Origin: Clostridia bacterium | Lineage (GTDB): Bacteria; Bacillota; Clostridia; Oscillospirales; CAG-382 | NCBI GenBank assembly: GCA_017429165.1 | Contig: JAFRPL010000010.1 | Span: forward strand, 1-38,717 | Length of the DNA stretch: 38,717 bases | Direction of reading: 5' to 3' | Shown: piece after piece, positions 1-7,994 of the stretch | Layout of the letters: each line of letters starts with the position of its first letter | How positions within the stretch are numbered: position 1 is the first letter of the stretch | The notes under the pieces: model-generated | Seen by the model: only the letters and a program-made list of their open reading frames with translations | What the model was told of the DNA's origin: nothing | Database searches by the model: none | Made by a program: the position numbers and the translations under genes

Positions 1-120
<120 letters not shown>

Positions 121-127
121 TCAAAGG

Positions 128-159
128 ATGCTTCGGTGCTTGCTATCGAAGCATTTTTT
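128..159 (+). terminator. Hairpin with U-tract between 5S rRNA and tRNA
   Basis: ATGCTTCG (128-135) pairs with CGAAGCAT (147-154) and is followed by a run of T up to 159. This is a typical intrinsic terminator for the rRNA operon, or a processing stem. Its T-tract ends exactly where the tRNA acceptor stem begins. Confidence 0.6.
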
Positions 160-236
160 GGGCCTTTAGCTCAGTTGGTCAGAGCTACCGGCTCATAACC
201 GGTTGGTCCGGGGTTCGAGTCCCTGAAGGCCCACCA
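160..236 (+). tRNA. tRNA with CAU anticodon (elongator Met or Ile2)
   Basis: A full cloverleaf can be drawn. The acceptor stem GGGCCTT (160-166) pairs with AAGGCCC (226-232), followed by A and an encoded CCA (234-236). The D arm is AGCTC...GAGCT, the anticodon loop is CTCATAA, and the T arm carries GGTTCGAGT. G1-C72 pairing and the absence of three G-C pairs in the anticodon stem argue against the initiator tRNA. CAU can belong to elongator Met or to Ile2 (read as AUA after lysidine modification), and the sequence alone does not settle which. Confidence 0.93.
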
Positions 237-243
237 GAACAGA

Positions 244-276
244 AACCTCTTTTGTCTGACAAAAGAGGTTTTTTGT
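244..276 (+). terminator. Intrinsic terminator after the tRNA
   Basis: A perfect 10-bp stem, AACCTCTTTT (244-253) with AAAAGAGGTT (261-270), is followed by T-rich sequence. It ends the 5S-tRNA transcript. Confidence 0.85.
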
Positions 277-310
277 TGTTATTATCCCGCTACAGTATCT
301 GTTGATATTT

Positions 311-346
311 AAAAGCGCTCGCAGATCGCAAGCGCTTTTATTTTTT
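311..346. terminator. Second hairpin between tRNA and lipoprotein gene
   Basis: AAAAGCGCT (311-319) pairs with AGCGCTTTT (331-339), followed on the plus strand by ATTTTTT. On the minus strand the stem ends in TTTTAAAT, so it may also stop the lipoprotein transcript, though less convincingly. Confidence 0.55.
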
Positions 347-373
347 AACGTTGATAAATGATTATCGGTCGTT

Positions 374-1216
374 TCAGCCGCCGGCGGTGCCGAGGCAGAC
401 ATCGTAGCAGATTATATAATATTTGCCGTCTTTATAGTAATAATCGAGGTCGAGCATCCACACGTCGCTTCCTCTGACGACGTCGCCCATATCGTAGCTG
501 CAGATACCGTTTTCGCCGACGTTGATGTTTTCCGGCTTGAATTCGCATTCGAGCTCTTTGAACACCTTGAGATCGTTATTGTATTGCTGGAAAGTGACGT
601 AGCTCCTTATTTGTTTGAGCGCGCCGTCCATACCTATGGGGATGCGCGTATTGGCGAACATATCGGGGTAGTTTTCCAGCATATAATCGGCGCCTTTGTC
701 CCAGTCGGTCAGCATTTTGGAATAGATCTCGTAATTGGGGTCGTCGCTCGTGAGGTTGCCGCTGCGCATCGCGCTCCTGAGTTCGGACATATACTCGTTG
801 ACCGCTTCGTCGGGCTCCATCACGTCCCATTCGTCGCGGATCTCTGCCGCGAGTTCGGGATCCAGCTTTTCCATTTCTTCGGCGGTGCCGAAGAACAGCT
901 TTGCTTTTTCTCTCGCCTGTTCAAAAGTCAGCTTCCTGTCTCTGAGCAGGTCTTCCATAATGTACACAGCGAGATAAGCCACCGGATCGTGGACGTCTTC
1001 TATCTTGGAATAATCGCAGTCGCTGCGGAAGAATTCCAGGCTTTTTTCCACAAGGGTCTTCACCGAGTCGGCGCCCGCGGGAGCGGGAAGCTTTACGGTT
1101 TCGCCTTCGCTTTCGTTCACGTGGACCCCGGACATATCGTCCAGTACGTAAGTCCCGCAGGAAACGGACATGACAAGGATTACGAGCGCTGTCGCCAAAC
1201 ATAAGATGCGTTTCAT
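374..1216 (-). CDS. Predicted lipoprotein of unknown function
   Basis: I do not recognise the family. The 280-residue product starts MKRILCLATALVILVMSVSC, a short charged start, a hydrophobic core and a cysteine at residue 20 in a lipobox-like setting (S-V-S-C). It is therefore probably lipidated and held on the outer face of the membrane. The rest is acidic and apparently soluble, with helical stretches (about residues 55-170) and a C-terminal part rich in Tyr and Asp that ends in a predicted strand run around YYYKDGKYYIICYD. The start is supported by AGGAGA a few bases upstream. It stands alone, transcribed away from the dockerin genes, with its own promoter at 1285-1313. Confidence 0.7.
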   Translation of the reverse strand: MKRILCLATALVILVMSVSCGTYVLDDMSGVHVNESEGETVKLPAPAGADSVKTLVEKSLEFFRSDCDYSKIEDVHDPVAYLAVYIMEDLLRDRKLTFEQAREKAKLFFGTAEEMEKLDPELAAEIRDEWDVMEPDEAVNEYMSELRSAMRSGNLTSDDPNYEIYSKMLTDWDKGADYMLENYPDMFANTRIPIGMDGALKQIRSYVTFQQYNNDLKVFKELECEFKPENINVGENGICSYDMGDVVRGSDVWMLDLDYYYKDGKYYIICYDVCLGTAGG

Positions 1217-1284
1217 AAATGTCTCCTTTTTTCGGTTCGTAAGATTCGCGGCGATTTTACTTTCATTTCAATACTATATTAAAC

Positions 1285-1313
1285 ACTATACCACTTTTCG
1301 GCGCAGAATGCAA
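1285..1313 (-). promoter_or_regulatory. Promoter for the lipoprotein gene
   Basis: Read on the minus strand, TTGCAT, a 17-base spacer and TATAGT lie about 70 bases before the start codon. The -35 is imperfect. Confidence 0.5.
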
Positions 1314-1362
1314 GAACTTCGCCGAAAAAAGCGAAAAAATGAAACGATAATTCAACAGCTTA

Positions 1363-1391
1363 TTGATTTTTGACGACTCGTATGATATACT
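1363..1391 (+). promoter_or_regulatory. Promoter for the first dockerin gene
   Basis: TTGATT (1363-1368), a 17-base spacer and TATACT (1386-1391), with TGa just before the -10 (extended -10). It lies about 70 bases upstream of the GTG start proposed at 1460. Confidence 0.55.
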
Positions 1392-1446
1392 CAAAATGTA
1401 TATATATAATCTGCCGCAACCGTTTCGGCAGAAACGGTAACGGCAC

Positions 1447-1475
1447 GGGAGGCGCAACAGTGAAAAAAAATATTG
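1447..1475 (+). other. Ribosome site, GTG start and A8 tract with an out-of-frame signal peptide
   Basis: GGGAGG (1447-1452) sits 7 bases before a GTG at 1460, an ideal initiation site. The GTG is followed by eight A residues (1463-1470). In the GTG frame, translation stops after about 22 codons. The dockerin gene is in another frame, open only from TTG 1473, which has no ribosome site at a proper distance. With seven A residues instead of eight, the GTG would read MKKILSCILSLIL..., a textbook Sec signal peptide running straight into the dockerin. So the real start is probably GTG 1460. The extra A is a sequencing or assembly indel, a slippage-type on/off switch, or a site of transcriptional slippage. 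Confidence 0.75.
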
Positions 1476-2336
1476 TCATGTATACTTTCGCTCATTCTGA
1501 CGGCTTCATGCGTTTCGGTGCACGCTGAGGTCGCGGAACCCATACTCGGCGACGTGAATTCAAGCGGCACAGTCAATTCTGACGACGCCATCCATCTGTT
1601 AAGATACGTCCTCTTCGGCGATTTATATGCCGTGAACGGCGCGACCGATTTCGACGGAAACGGCGTAACGGATTCTGACGACGCCATTTATCTGCTGCGT
1701 TACGTGCTGTTCGGCGATCTGTATCCGCTCGCGCACCCCGCGGCTTTCCTCAATTCGGAACGGCTCGCGAACGTTAACAGGTATCTGTATCGCGTGGGCA
1801 ACGCCAACGACGTAAAACTCGGCACTTTGTTCCGCGCAATAAACGCAGAGCCCGATCCTTCCAAAGTCAGCGTGACCGTCATGGCTGTCGCCCCTTCCGA
1901 CACCACCACCTCCGGCGTTTACACCGGCAACGCCTCCGACTGGGCGCAGGGAACGCTTAGATTCAGCGGCGAAGGCCCCGTCAAGGTCACGATAGCCGAA
2001 ACCGGCCGTGCGTACGACCTGTATCTGGAAGTTATAAACGGCAATACCGTGACGTTCCGGCTCAAGAACGTCACCAAACTCGTGGTCGTCTGCACCGGGA
2101 ATATCGACGGTTCTATGCAGATCAAACTCAAGGACAACGTCATCTACTGCTGCGACAGCACCGCCGACAACAACCGCAACACCGTTTCGCTGCGCTTTGC
2201 GAGCTACACTTACACCGGCGAAAACGGCGTGGAAGTCGCGTATACGTCCGTACGCACCTTTACCGGCGCAACCGACGGCGCGACGATAGGCCCGTACAGG
2301 GACCTCACTTCGCTCGAAGGCGATATTAACAACTGA
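1473..2336 (+). CDS. Secreted protein with an N-terminal dockerin
   Basis: The open frame runs from TTG 1473, but the natural start is probably GTG 1460 through a one-base frameshift in A8. From the open frame, the signal-peptide core is followed directly by two dockerin repeats (about residues 25-85). Each has a calcium loop, DVNSSGTVNSDD and DFDGNGVTDSDD, and a helix ending LLRYVLFGDLY. Dockerins are usually C-terminal, so this order is unusual. The remaining 200 residues form a predicted beta-rich domain that I do not recognise. It carries no visible catalytic motif and may be a binding module. It is the first of three consecutive dockerin genes on this strand; the next begins 31 bases downstream, so they may share a transcript. 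Confidence 0.75.
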   Translation: MSCILSLILTASCVSVHAEVAEPILGDVNSSGTVNSDDAIHLLRYVLFGDLYAVNGATDFDGNGVTDSDDAIYLLRYVLFGDLYPLAHPAAFLNSERLANVNRYLYRVGNANDVKLGTLFRAINAEPDPSKVSVTVMAVAPSDTTTSGVYTGNASDWAQGTLRFSGEGPVKVTIAETGRAYDLYLEVINGNTVTFRLKNVTKLVVVCTGNIDGSMQIKLKDNVIYCCDSTADNNRNTVSLRFASYTYTGENGVEVAYTSVRTFTGATDGATIGPYRDLTSLEGDINN

Positions 2337-2367
2337 TATAATAACTTAATTTTACAGGAGGCCAAAG

Positions 2368-5169
2368 ATGAAAAAGCGTATACTTTCCGTACTTCTTGCA
2401 GTTTTTATCCTTCTCCCCGCGCTGGCGGTGACGCCGTACGCCGAAGAGAAGACGGTAATCCCCTGGAACGAACCGGCTATCGCCGCGGACGTCGGGACGG
2501 AGATCGATTTCACCGATTACGTGATACAGTATCTGGAAGGAGCCGACCCCCAGACGAACATCGTCTGGAAACTCGACGGTACCGGTGTCAAGACTTTCAC
2601 GCCCGAAAAAGCCGGCGTTACCGAGATCGTCGCTGAATCCGGCAAGAAGAGCAAAACGATCTATATCGTGGCTAAGGAACCCAAAGATACCGAATACGTG
2701 CTTTATTACAACGATTTCGAATCCGAAGATTCGCTCGACGGATTTATTAAATCCGTGGCGAGCCGCGTGTCGCTCAAAGACGGCGACCTTATAATAGACG
2801 CCACCGGCTACGATATGGTCCGCGCGACGCTTCCTTCGTGGCTCGGCGATTTCGGCAACTATTCAATAACCGCAAGCGTTATGACGTCCGATTACAGAGA
2901 CACGAGCCGCTGGAATTCCATCTGCTACCGCGCAAACGGCGCCTCGTATCCGTTTTATCATATGTGCGTGCGCAAGAACTGCGGTACCGGCAGCGGCGTC
3001 GAATTCGCTTTGCGCACTCCGTCAAACGGCTGGGACGTCATAGAGAGCGCGACCCACACCGTCAACCAGACTGACGGCACCTACTATACTTATAACGTTC
3101 AGGTCAGAAACGACATCATACTCCATTCCATAGACGGCAACCAGATCAACTACAACGACGCTGAAAAGCCGTACCAAAAGGGCTGCATAGGGCTTATATC
3201 AAACTATTCCGTAATGCACGTCAAATATATAAAAGTCACGCTGCAGCTCGAAGATCCACGCATAGACGTTCCCGAAACGCTCATCGTTCCCACTGCTAAG
3301 GTAAAGAATATTACCAACGCGTTCGCAAACGTTGCCTGGCCCGCGGATCCCGATTCGCTCGGCAGACTCGCAGACGCGCATTCCGTGGTGCTCGGTACCG
3401 ACGGAACTGACGTATTTACCGCCGACGGCAGCAAGGTTTGCGCTATTGAAAATGTTTTCGAAGCCATCGGCAGCAACGTGGTCCCGGTATTCGAATGCAA
3501 TACAAACGACGCGGTCGACGGAGTCATTCGGCTCACGGCTCTTCAGACCGTGCCCGACGTTTCCGTGCTCAGCGCCGATCCCGACGTGCTCAAATACGCT
3601 CGCGGCAAAGAACCGCTTCTGCGCGGGATAATCGATCTGCGCGGCGCATTTTCGGGCGTACCCGCTTCCGGCGATTTCGCCAAAGCGCGCGAGCTTATAA
3701 ACGGCACGGGCGTAAAGATCGGACTTTTCGATTCCGGATATCTCGACGCCGCGTCCGCCGAAGAACTCAGATCCATGCTGCTCACCGTCTGGGCGTTCGA
3801 TGCGGCCGAAGACGAAGCTTCGCTGCTTCACGCTATGCTCACCGGCGCGCACGCGGTTGTCACCCCCTCCCCCGATAAAGTCAAAGAGGCGTACATGCTC
3901 TTTGCCGAAGACGCGCTGACCCGCACTCCTTCTGTCATTGGTCACCGCGGCAACCCCACCAACGCGCCCGAGAATTCCATTTCAAGCTACCGTATCGCTT
4001 ACGAAAACGGCGCGGATATCATAGAAACCGACGTGTATCTGAGCAAGGACGGGGAAGTGGTCGTGATGCACGACAGCGATATTTCGCGCACCACCACCGG
4101 TACCGGTAACATCGAATCGTTCACGCTCGCTCAGCTCAAGGAGTATTATCTGTGGGGCGAAAACGACAAATTCAAGACCTCGTTCCCCGAAGAACGCATT
4201 CCCACGCTGCGCGAGATATTCGAGCTGATGAAAAACTGCGAAGGGCTTAAGCTCTTCGTCGAGATCAAAACTACCAAGCCGGCGGTATGCCAGAAGATCG
4301 TTGATCTCGCCGAGGAATACGGAATGAGCGAGCGCATATCGGTCATATCCTTCTCGCTCACTCAGCTCGTAAAGATGCATCAGGTCGCACCGGAGATCTC
4401 GTGCGGTTACCTTTTGAACACCATACAGTCGTCTGCTTCCGACGAACTGGCGGCAGCCGCCCTCAACGCCGTAATAAGCAGTATCGTCAAGAACAATATA
4501 ACGTGCAATCCCGCGTATACCGCGCTCACGTATAAATTCCTCAGCGCCGCCAACGTGCGCGGCATAACCGTATGGCCGTGGACCTACACCGCTTCGAACG
4601 GCGAAAGATTCGCTTATGCGTTCAAATCCGGTTTCGGCGGACTCACTACCAACGACGCTCAGTATACCAAGAACAACGTCAAATATATCTCCGCTCCCGC
4701 CTGCGCACGAGCATCCGTGGGCGAGACCGTCACGCTCGACGTGACGTCGGTCACTTACGGCAGAAAGAGCGAGGATATCTCGGACAAAGTCGCGATCACC
4801 GTGATTTCGGGTTCCGATGCGGTAAAAGTCGAAGGAGCGACCGTAACGGGCCTGAAAGCCGGCACGGCGTACGTGATGTGCAGTTACGCCACCAAGCTTC
4901 CCGTAGGCGCCGCCAAGGGATCGTACACCGTTTATACCGACGTCATCCGTATAGACGTCAACGATGACGGCGTGATCGTCGGAGACTTTGAAGGCGACGG
5001 CGACGTCGATTCGGCAGACGCCATCTATCTGCTCAGAGCGGTGCTGTTTTCGGAAGATTACCAGCTCAATCAGTCGGGCGATATCGATCGCAACGGCAGA
5101 GTCGATTCGGCAGACGCCATCTATCTGCTCCGCCACGTGCTGTTCAGCGGCGACTATCCGCTTATGTGA
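2368..5169 (+). CDS. Secreted glycerophosphodiester phosphodiesterase with C-terminal dockerin
   Basis: This 933-residue protein has a signal peptide (to about residue 25), an Ig-like region, a beta-jelly-roll that begins around residue 110 and may bind glycan, two TIM barrels, a Big2-type Ig domain and two dockerin repeats (about 870-933). The second barrel (about 520-770) is a GDPD domain, which hydrolyses glycerophosphodiesters to glycerol 3-phosphate and an alcohol. It keeps HRG at 526-528, ENS, E553 and D555, and a histidine near 568. The barrel before it (about 310-520) has GDPD-like strand endings but lacks these residues, so it looks like a degenerate duplicate. ACAGGAGG precedes the ATG. 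Deacylated phospholipids or teichoic-acid-type polymers are possible substrates. Docking to a cohesin is expected, not proven. Confidence 0.88.
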   Translation: MKKRILSVLLAVFILLPALAVTPYAEEKTVIPWNEPAIAADVGTEIDFTDYVIQYLEGADPQTNIVWKLDGTGVKTFTPEKAGVTEIVAESGKKSKTIYIVAKEPKDTEYVLYYNDFESEDSLDGFIKSVASRVSLKDGDLIIDATGYDMVRATLPSWLGDFGNYSITASVMTSDYRDTSRWNSICYRANGASYPFYHMCVRKNCGTGSGVEFALRTPSNGWDVIESATHTVNQTDGTYYTYNVQVRNDIILHSIDGNQINYNDAEKPYQKGCIGLISNYSVMHVKYIKVTLQLEDPRIDVPETLIVPTAKVKNITNAFANVAWPADPDSLGRLADAHSVVLGTDGTDVFTADGSKVCAIENVFEAIGSNVVPVFECNTNDAVDGVIRLTALQTVPDVSVLSADPDVLKYARGKEPLLRGIIDLRGAFSGVPASGDFAKARELINGTGVKIGLFDSGYLDAASAEELRSMLLTVWAFDAAEDEASLLHAMLTGAHAVVTPSPDKVKEAYMLFAEDALTRTPSVIGHRGNPTNAPENSISSYRIAYENGADIIETDVYLSKDGEVVVMHDSDISRTTTGTGNIESFTLAQLKEYYLWGENDKFKTSFPEERIPTLREIFELMKNCEGLKLFVEIKTTKPAVCQKIVDLAEEYGMSERISVISFSLTQLVKMHQVAPEISCGYLLNTIQSSASDELAAAALNAVISSIVKNNITCNPAYTALTYKFLSAANVRGITVWPWTYTASNGERFAYAFKSGFGGLTTNDAQYTKNNVKYISAPACARASVGETVTLDVTSVTYGRKSEDISDKVAITVISGSDAVKVEGATVTGLKAGTAYVMCSYATKLPVGAAKGSYTVYTDVIRIDVNDDGVIVGDFEGDGDVDSADAIYLLRAVLFSEDYQLNQSGDIDRNGRVDSADAIYLLRHVLFSGDYPLM

Positions 5170-5210
5170 AACTGAAAAATCACGATAATAAACCAAAGGA
5201 GCCGTTTTTC

Positions 5211-6737
5211 GTGATAAAAAGGGTTATATGCATAGCATTGTGCTTTTCGCTTGCGCTCGCTATAATGCCGGCGCTCGCCGCGCGCGCCGAGGACCCTGTT
5301 TCCGTGACCCGGCAGGGCGTGACGGTGAAATATCCTTCCCGGGTGGCGCCCGGAGAAGGCGTCGCAGTATCTGTGGAATTCGATTCACTTGACGTCATGT
5401 CATGCGGCGTACGCGTCATACTGCCCGAAGGTTTCGCTTTTGTGAGCGGCGTATGGAACGCCGGAAACACGGGCGATCCGTTCATCAAAGCCAACGCGAT
5501 CTGCGAAAACGGGTACATCCACGCCGCGGTCATCAATTACGGCGACGAAACGGTCACGCTCGACGGCGAGGTGTTCAGCTACGCTTTCACGGCCGCTCAG
5601 ACCGAAGGCTCGTACGTTATAACGATCGAGTTTTCCAACGAAGGCGAAGCTCTGCGCACATTTCCGCTGGACATAATAGTTACGAACGAAGCGGAAAGTT
5701 CCGAAGGACCCGAAGAATCTTCCAGCGACGAGCCGGTATCGGAGGAAATACCGGAACGCGTGCAGCAAATATCCGTTCCGCTTTACGTCGATGCGATCCA
5801 CGGAAGAGAATTCGCTCTGGCGATACACGCCGACGAGATCACCGCGAAATCGATCGGGGTGCTCCTCAAATACGACGACAAAGACTGTTTCGGTTTCGTC
5901 TCGGGCGTATGGAACTCTCCGGCGTTCACGTCCGCGTTCCCGCCGTTTATCGTCGCTAATATGTCCTACGACGCCGTAAAAGATAAGATCAGCGCCGCCG
6001 TGCTCACGTATCAGGACAAAAGCTTGAGCCAGCATATTATCGATAAAGACATTTTCATCATATGCCTCGCCGTCCCGGCAGACGCCGAAGGCGTGCACGA
6101 CCTGACCGTTACGGTCAGCATCGAAGACGACGCGGGCAGGCATACAACGATCGCCTACACCGTTTCGGTAAACATTCAGGGGCATGAATGGGAAGTTCAA
6201 AGCGAAGAACCCGCCACCTGCGCCGCCGCGGGAACCAGGCACAGCGTCTGCTCTTATTGCGGCGCGCAAAAAGACGAATCCATTCCGATAGATCTTCATA
6301 ATCACACCGGCGAGACCGAACTCAGGAATTATCTGCCCGCGACTCATGACGCGGACGGATATACAGGCGACGTTTACTGTGTCGGCTGCGGCAGTATGCT
6401 TGAACAAGGCGAGTTCATACCCGCCCTGCGCAGGCTCCCGGATGTGTGCGGCGAAAACTTTTACTTTTACTATATAGGCGATACTCAGTACGTTATGATC
6501 ACCGGCGTAGTCGATTTGCTTCCGCCGGGAGTGGTCGAGACCGATCCCGACGGCGCCGGCGTTTCGGGGTTTCCGTTTGCCGCCGGCGATAAACTGCGGC
6601 TCGTAAGCGGCGATAATGTGCTCGACGAGGCGATCATAGCCGTCAAGGGCGACCTCGACCGCGACGGCGACGTTGATTCCAACGACGCCATCTATCTGCT
6701 GCGTCACGTGCTGTTCCCCGGCGACTTCCCGTTCTGA
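5211..6737 (+). CDS. Secreted protein with two cohesin-like modules and a single dockerin repeat
   Basis: I place the start at GTG 5211, 9 bases after AAAGGAG, giving a normal signal peptide (MIKRVICIALCFSLALA). An upstream GTG at 5166 overlaps the previous stop, has no ribosome site and would add 15 hydrophilic residues. Two beta-sandwich modules follow, about residues 30-160 and 180-320. Both contain FVSGVWN, and they resemble the cohesin/carbohydrate-binding fold of Clostridial scaffold proteins. Next comes a cysteine-rich segment with CSYCG and CVGCG, a pattern common in Firmicute surface proteins, then a beta segment, then one dockerin repeat (DLDRDGDVDSNDA...YLLRHVLF). Normal dockerins have two such repeats. 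It could be a small scaffold or adaptor for the neighbouring dockerin enzymes. The cohesin call is from pattern only. Confidence 0.75.
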   Translation: MIKRVICIALCFSLALAIMPALAARAEDPVSVTRQGVTVKYPSRVAPGEGVAVSVEFDSLDVMSCGVRVILPEGFAFVSGVWNAGNTGDPFIKANAICENGYIHAAVINYGDETVTLDGEVFSYAFTAAQTEGSYVITIEFSNEGEALRTFPLDIIVTNEAESSEGPEESSSDEPVSEEIPERVQQISVPLYVDAIHGREFALAIHADEITAKSIGVLLKYDDKDCFGFVSGVWNSPAFTSAFPPFIVANMSYDAVKDKISAAVLTYQDKSLSQHIIDKDIFIICLAVPADAEGVHDLTVTVSIEDDAGRHTTIAYTVSVNIQGHEWEVQSEEPATCAAAGTRHSVCSYCGAQKDESIPIDLHNHTGETELRNYLPATHDADGYTGDVYCVGCGSMLEQGEFIPALRRLPDVCGENFYFYYIGDTQYVMITGVVDLLPPGVVETDPDGAGVSGFPFAAGDKLRLVSGDNVLDEAIIAVKGDLDRDGDVDSNDAIYLLRHVLFPGDFPF

Positions 6738-6756
6738 TATGCGATAAAAAGTCAAA

Positions 6757-6790
6757 CGCCCGCGTTTTTTATGCGCGGGCGCGTTTTTTC
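6757..6790 (+). terminator. Terminator closing the dockerin cluster
   Basis: CGCCCGCG (6757-6764) pairs with CGCGGGCG (6774-6781), followed by CGTTTTTTC. Confidence 0.85.
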
Positions 6791-6818
6791 TTGCAATTCC
6801 GCGTAAAAGTGTTATAAT
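6791..6818 (+). promoter_or_regulatory. Promoter of the HD-msrA pair
   Basis: TTGCAA (6791-6796), a 16-base spacer and TATAAT (6813-6818), immediately after the preceding terminator and 37 bases before the start codon. Confidence 0.6.
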
Positions 6819-6855
6819 ATATATGTCAGTACAAAAATAAACAGGGAACAAGCAT

Positions 6856-7455
6856 ATGTATCTTACCGGAAAACAGGCGTTCAGACTGCTTGCGGAGGGG
6901 ATAAGCGAGCCGCGTTCCGTGCGCTACGTGATGCACAGCGTTTACGTCGGCGAGCTGGCGGCGCTGATAGCCGCGCGAATGGGGCTCGACGCCGTATACG
7001 CCGCGGCGCTGGGGTATCTGCACGATATCGGCCGCAAGATCGATCCCGCCAACCATATGTACGCCGGATATAAGTATTTAAAAGAAAACGGTTACGGCGA
7101 ATACGCGTATATCTGCCTGACGCACTCGTTTCTGAACAACGATATCAAATGCATCTGCGGCGAACTGCTCTCGCCCGAAAGCGAAGGATACGCCGAAGTA
7201 AAAGAGCTGGTGAGCACGCGCGAATACACCGATTACGACCGCATAATACAGACCTGCGACCTGCTCTGCCTCCATTCCGGCGGGACCACGCTGGAAGAGC
7301 GCATAGCGGATATAGAATCACGCAAAGGCACGCACGCTTTTTCCGCGCGCCACCGTCAATGCGCGTTCGCGCAGAAAGCGTATATCGAAAGCAGAATCGG
7401 CTGTTCGGTGTACGAATTGTATAAGTATTTGAAAGGAGATACATTCGGGCTATGA
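6856..7455 (+). CDS. HD-superfamily hydrolase
   Basis: A 199-residue protein with the metal-dependent phosphohydrolase pattern of HD domains: H27, then H56-D57 in YLHDIGRKID, and further histidines at HMY and THS. Such proteins hydrolyse nucleotides or other phosphoesters in the cytoplasm. The substrate here is unknown, and the length and motif spacing fit the small uncharacterised HD family of Clostridia. AGGGA precedes the ATG. Its stop overlaps the msrA start (ATGA), so the two are translationally coupled, although no functional link to sulfoxide repair is obvious. Confidence 0.85.
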   Translation: MYLTGKQAFRLLAEGISEPRSVRYVMHSVYVGELAALIAARMGLDAVYAAALGYLHDIGRKIDPANHMYAGYKYLKENGYGEYAYICLTHSFLNNDIKCICGELLSPESEGYAEVKELVSTREYTDYDRIIQTCDLLCLHSGGTTLEERIADIESRKGTHAFSARHRQCAFAQKAYIESRIGCSVYELYKYLKGDTFGL

Positions 7456-7952
7456 AAAAAGCGTATTTTGCGTGCGGATGTTTCTGGTGCATCACGCCCG
7501 TGTTTGAAGAAAACGGAGTAACGCGCGTGACCTGCGGTTTCTGCGGCGGCACTGAAGCGGATCCGGATTACGATTCCGTCAAAGCTCAGCTCACAAGCCA
7601 CCGCGAGACAGTAGAATTGGAATATGACGAATCGTGCGTGAGCTTCGGCGAACTGTGCGACGTTTTTCTGGCAAACGTAGACCCCACTGACGGCGGCGGA
7701 CAGTTCATAGACCGCGGCAGATCGTATACGCTCGCCGTGTATTACGCAAGCGAAAGCGAAAGAGCGGTCGCCGCGAAAAGAATAGCAGAATGGGAAAAAG
7801 CCAACGGCGAAAAAGCGTATATCGCGCTCGAACCGCTTATAAAGTTTTACCCGGCCGGGGAAGAACACCAGGATTTTTATAAAAAAGAACCCGAATCGTT
7901 TGCGCGCGAAATGCGCGAAAGCGGCAGGGAAGAGAGGTTCGCAAACAGATAA
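7452..7952 (+). CDS. msrA: Peptide methionine (S)-S-oxide reductase
   Basis: MsrA reduces methionine S-sulfoxide in proteins, repairing oxidative damage at the expense of thioredoxin. The 166-residue product has the catalytic motif GCFWC (nucleophile Cys10) at the N-terminus, the NVDPTDGGGQFIDRGRSY region that shapes the active site, and EEHQDFY near the C-terminus, all typical of the family. The length is normal for a single-domain MsrA, and no MsrB domain is fused. It overlaps the HD gene by four bases; AAAGGAG lies about 13 bases upstream. Confidence 0.95.
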   Translation: MKKAYFACGCFWCITPVFEENGVTRVTCGFCGGTEADPDYDSVKAQLTSHRETVELEYDESCVSFGELCDVFLANVDPTDGGGQFIDRGRSYTLAVYYASESERAVAAKRIAEWEKANGEKAYIALEPLIKFYPAGEEHQDFYKKEPESFAREMRESGREERFANR

Positions 7953-7990
7953 AAAAAGACGCCGGACATGTGTCCGGCGCTTTTCTGTTT
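7951..7990. terminator. Bidirectional terminator between msrA and argF
   Basis: GCCGGACA (7961-7968) pairs with TGTCCGGC (7971-7978). It is flanked by A7 on the left and TTTTCTGTTTT on the right, so it can end both convergent transcripts. Confidence 0.85.
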
Positions 7991-7994
7991 TACT

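Noticed and set aside
160..236. Initiator tRNA-fMet
   Set aside because: G1-C72 is paired, whereas initiator tRNAs have a mismatch there, and the anticodon stem lacks the three G-C pairs typical of initiators.
193..402. A 69-codon minus-strand frame over the tRNA
   Set aside because: It crosses the tRNA gene and two terminators and has no coding signature.
5166..5210. Upstream GTG start for the cohesin-like protein
   Set aside because: It overlaps the previous stop codon, lacks a ribosome site, and would put 15 polar residues before the signal peptide. GTG 5211 has AAAGGAG at the right distance.
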